A DNA stretch of 17,885 nucleotides from Euryarchaeota archaeon UBA53. Lineage in GTDB: Archaea; Thermoplasmatota; Poseidoniia; Poseidoniales; Poseidoniaceae. The DNA lies in NCBI GenBank assembly GCA_002507425.1, contig DAZU01000020.1:3616-21500 (forward strand). The letters run 5' to 3'. The notes below the pieces were generated by a model. That model was not told where the DNA came from and did no database searches. It saw only the letters and a list, made by a program, of their open reading frames with translations. Shown piece after piece: positions 15,732 to 17,885 of this stretch (the first letter of the stretch is position 1; every line of letters starts with the position of its first letter). A program made the position numbers and the translations under genes.

Positions 15732-17393
15732 TCAATCTTCCTGCCTTGCTATTTCTATTTCAATCCCTTTAAACATAGGCGGAGTGTCTTGGTTCTCAGC
15801 GGGCTTCACCGATGTCAGAATTCCGTTTTCAACATACAAACTAGGTCCAGTATCGAGCATAAACATCATTCCTAATTTATCTCTTGAGTCTGCAGGTGTA
15901 GGCGACTCCATTGTTGCACATTCACCCGTACAACCATCCGCTATTGCGATGAAAACTCTGCCTTGATTGTCTATGTGTAAGTCGTTAAAATCTAGCAGAT
16001 TTCGGTTGGATCCTCCTTGATCACTTCGACAATCACCGCTGTTAAGGCATATCGCTCCGACTTGAACAGGATCGGTGGTTAATTTCCTAGTGTGGAATAC
16101 AGGTTCATCATCTAGGGCATTAAGACTGAATGTTACATAGAGGTGATAATGCACTTCATTTGGTGCATAATGGCCATTACCGTCCCACGGATTTCCATCT
16201 AGATTCGATTCATTCAGTAAAGAAGTGTTTTCACTCCCCAAATAGGTTACAGCGAATCTACCCGGGTCCCCTGCATCGGTTTGTGGAAAGGCTGTCGAAA
16301 TTACTTCAGCTGGGCTTATTCTGATACTCTCTTGAGTCCAACTTTCGCCGGAATCCGTACTTCTTGCAAGATATATCCCTTCGTCTGCTCCAGTCCATAC
16401 ATGGTAAGCATTTGACTCAGAATCTGTGGAAACTTCAGAATTCTTTCTTGGGTAAGGTGTTCCTACATCCTCCCCCATCGTTCGCTCGAACCAAGAAAAT
16501 CCATTGTCTTTGGAGACTATGACAGTTGGCGTTTCAACTCTGGGCGTAACATATACGGTGCCATCAGGTGCTGTTGAAATGGCTCCATGCAATCCTCCGT
16601 TAGTTGTTGCTAATCCAACAATTTGTCCTCCTGCCCAGAAACTAGCCCCTCCATCAAAACTGGTAAAACAGAAAATACCTGCAAGTTTGTTGTAGCAATA
16701 GTAGACAGCAGTTTCGTAAATTGTGCTACTCGTAACCTGTCCAATTGTGCCATACCAATTCGCTAGACCAGGCTCTGTCCAAGGACCTGTTGCTAATTTG
16801 ATATGGTCGTTAATCGGCGTGGTCCCCGAATCATGTGGATTTCCTAACCATGTTTCTCCATCATCATCACTCCAACAAATCCAGGAGGTCTCCAGACCTA
16901 TCATTTGAACATTGAATATCCTATCTGTAATCGGGTCAACCCAGCCATACGGGTCACTTGTGGTTGGAGAGCATTGAATGGGATCTTGCTTTTCCTCCCA
17001 AGACCCACCATAATCACAGGATCTCATTACTTTCTCAAACGCTATGAAGAATATACACCCTGTTGATGTTACTCCTATACTGGGCTCAGCAGCATCCTCT
17101 CCAACACTGGAGGCGAAAAATTCCATATCGAGTGGCGCAACATCAACTGGCATACCCGTAGAATCAGTTACGAAAACGGTTTTGTCCTGAGCAGGAATGA
17201 AACTTTCTTCAATTTCTAATTCTTCGTCACCTGAGAAAACGTTGAATAAAACAGTTGAAGACAATAGAAGTATGACTAATCCTATGGCTCCTAATTGAGG
17301 TAAAGTCACGGGACCAATTTTTTTACTATCGAAGACTGGTATTGTGTTTTCATCTTCCATTAACTCAGCATCTAGGATAATTTCTTCAGACAT
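15732..17393 (-). CDS. Membrane-anchored Asp-box (BNR) beta-propeller protein
   Basis: A 553-residue protein with a short acidic cytoplasmic N-terminus, one membrane helix (about 34-50) and a large outside domain. Five Asp boxes of the S-x-D-x-G-x-x-[WF] type start at residues 125 (SCDYGGSW), 175 (SDDDGETW), 245 (SFDGGASF), 294 (SKDNGFSW) and 345 (STDSGESW), spaced about 50 residues apart as in blades of a sialidase/BNR propeller. No FRIP-like arginine motif of true sialidases is seen, so glycoside hydrolysis is not supported; binding of glycans or protein is an alternative. Several Cys are in the outside domain and may form disulfides. The start ATG 17393 is six bases after GAGGTG; the GTG at 17402 belongs to that site. 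The zinc-ribbon membrane protein lies 23 bases upstream in the same direction. Confidence 0.8.
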   Translation of the reverse strand: MSEEIILDAELMEDENTIPVFDSKKIGPVTLPQLGAIGLVILLLSSTVLFNVFSGDEELEIEESFIPAQDKTVFVTDSTGMPVDVAPLDMEFFASSVGEDAAEPSIGVTSTGCIFFIAFEKVMRSCDYGGSWEEKQDPIQCSPTTSDPYGWVDPITDRIFNVQMIGLETSWICWSDDDGETWLGNPHDSGTTPINDHIKLATGPWTEPGLANWYGTIGQVTSSTIYETAVYYCYNKLAGIFCFTSFDGGASFWAGGQIVGLATTNGGLHGAISTAPDGTVYVTPRVETPTVIVSKDNGFSWFERTMGEDVGTPYPRKNSEVSTDSESNAYHVWTGADEGIYLARSTDSGESWTQESIRISPAEVISTAFPQTDAGDPGRFAVTYLGSENTSLLNESNLDGNPWDGNGHYAPNEVHYHLYVTFSLNALDDEPVFHTRKLTTDPVQVGAICLNSGDCRSDQGGSNRNLLDFNDLHIDNQGRVFIAIADGCTGECATMESPTPADSRDKLGMMFMLDTGPSLYVENGILTSVKPAENQDTPPMFKGIEIEIARQED

Positions 17394-17399
17394 TTTTCC

Positions 17400-17405
17400 C
17401 ACCTC
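17400..17405 (-). promoter_or_regulatory. Ribosome binding site of the propeller gene
   Basis: Read on the minus strand, GAGGTG lies six bases before ATG 17393. It fixes that ATG as the start and rules against GTG 17402, which overlaps it. Confidence 0.65.
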
Positions 17406-17416
17406 ATTAAAATATT

Positions 17417-17803
17417 TCAGTGGCCCTTTGGTCTGTCATAGTCAGGTGTTAGTCTTGCCATAGCAGCCATATGCTTAGAGGAACCTAAAAGCATGTATAC
17501 AGGCACTATGAGTGTAAAAATTGCCAACACGATGAGAGTATACAATCCCCACGGTTTAACGTCTTTGAGGAAGACTATCCAGGACACCCATATTATTGAA
17601 AGCCACATTAAAGGAGACCATCGTCTAGCCAAAGCTGAAAACCTAGCATTTGCTATTGAAGAGTTGTATAAAGATCCAACCTCCTCTTCGGTAACCAGTC
17701 CCATTTCTAGGCCACATCGTACACACACCTGAGCTCTTGGACCATTACCATGGATGAATTGGTCCCGGTTGTAAGTGCCATAACAGTGGCGGCACGTCGG
17801 CAT
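17417..17803 (-). CDS. Zinc-ribbon, two-helix membrane protein
   Basis: A 128-residue protein of unknown function. The N-terminus has CRHC (Cys4, Cys7) and CVRC (Cys27, Cys30), a four-Cys pair pattern that should bind one zinc ion. A linker of about 35 residues follows, then two membrane helices (about 66-80 and 86-108) and a short charged C-terminus. Both ends are probably cytoplasmic. It is 23 bases upstream of the propeller gene and likely cotranscribed. Its start is ATG 17803 with no clear ribosome site. Confidence 0.7.
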   Translation of the reverse strand: MPTCRHCYGTYNRDQFIHGNGPRAQVCVRCGLEMGLVTEEEVGSLYNSSIANARFSALARRWSPLMWLSIIWVSWIVFLKDVKPWGLYTLIVLAIFTLIVPVYMLLGSSKHMAAMARLTPDYDRPKGH

Positions 17804-17849
17804 AATTACCCGATATTACATTCGCATTTCAACCATGCGCTACCCGGTT

Positions 17850-17866
17850 TAGAAAATTTATCAAAA
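17850..17866 (-). promoter_or_regulatory. Possible TATA box for the zinc-ribbon/propeller pair
   Basis: On the minus strand this AT-rich stretch (GATAAATTTT within it) lies about 50-60 bases upstream of ATG 17803. It is the only TATA-like site in the leader. This is a weak, by-eye call. Confidence 0.25.
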
Positions 17867-17885
17867 CGGACATACCATTTGGTGA

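Noticed and set aside
15732..17393. Naming the propeller protein a sialidase
   Set aside because: Asp boxes show the fold only; I see no FRIP motif or arginine triad that would support the enzyme.

Overview
The window is a gene-dense piece of an AT-rich genome (12 complete protein genes, one cut by the left edge, no stretch over about 100 bases without a gene). It most likely comes from an uncultured planktonic archaeon of the Thermoplasmatota, such as Marine Group II (Poseidoniia). That is an inference from three things: a radical-SAM protein of the archaeosine (RaSEA/TIGR01210) type, a YchF-related GTPase with the Cys-containing loop typical of archaeal members, and purine-rich AGGTGA-type ribosome sites mixed with apparently leaderless starts. 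EF-hand, SAP and Asp-box modules on membrane or acidic proteins fit the same picture. I see no tRNA, rRNA, CRISPR, transposon or integrase.

Layout. 1-5999 (+): an AddB-like nuclease end and a full AddA-like helicase-nuclease, joined by a TAATG stop/start overlap. They look like a bacterial-style double-strand-break resection pair. 5971-6591 (-): a small SAM methyltransferase, overlapping the addA-like gene tail to tail by 29 bases. 6652-7629 (+): a proline iminopeptidase, divergent from the methyltransferase across a 60-base promoter gap. A perfect 10-bp inverted repeat follows it. 7726-11809 (+): a tight run of a coiled-coil/EF-hand acidic protein, a membrane phosphatidylserine (or archaetidylserine) decarboxylase, a membrane-anchored alpha/beta hydrolase and the RaSEA-like radical SAM protein, with 0-base gaps or short overlaps. 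11882-15731 (+): a small two-helix membrane protein, a large 13-helix membrane protein with a cytoplasmic-looking EF-hand and SAP tail, and the YchF-like GTPase. 15732-17803 (-): a membrane-anchored five-Asp-box beta-propeller and, upstream of it, a zinc-ribbon two-helix membrane protein, probably one operon.

The most striking item is the protein at 12167-14452. By eye its twelve core helices line up with subunit I of heme-copper oxygen reductases (best with the B/ba3 or cbb3 type), but the histidines that bind heme and CuB are not at the expected positions. It looks like an oxidase fold that has lost catalysis and gained a paired EF-hand and a SAP module. The helicase-nuclease pair is also notable because both nuclease domains carry Fe-S-like cysteine sets.
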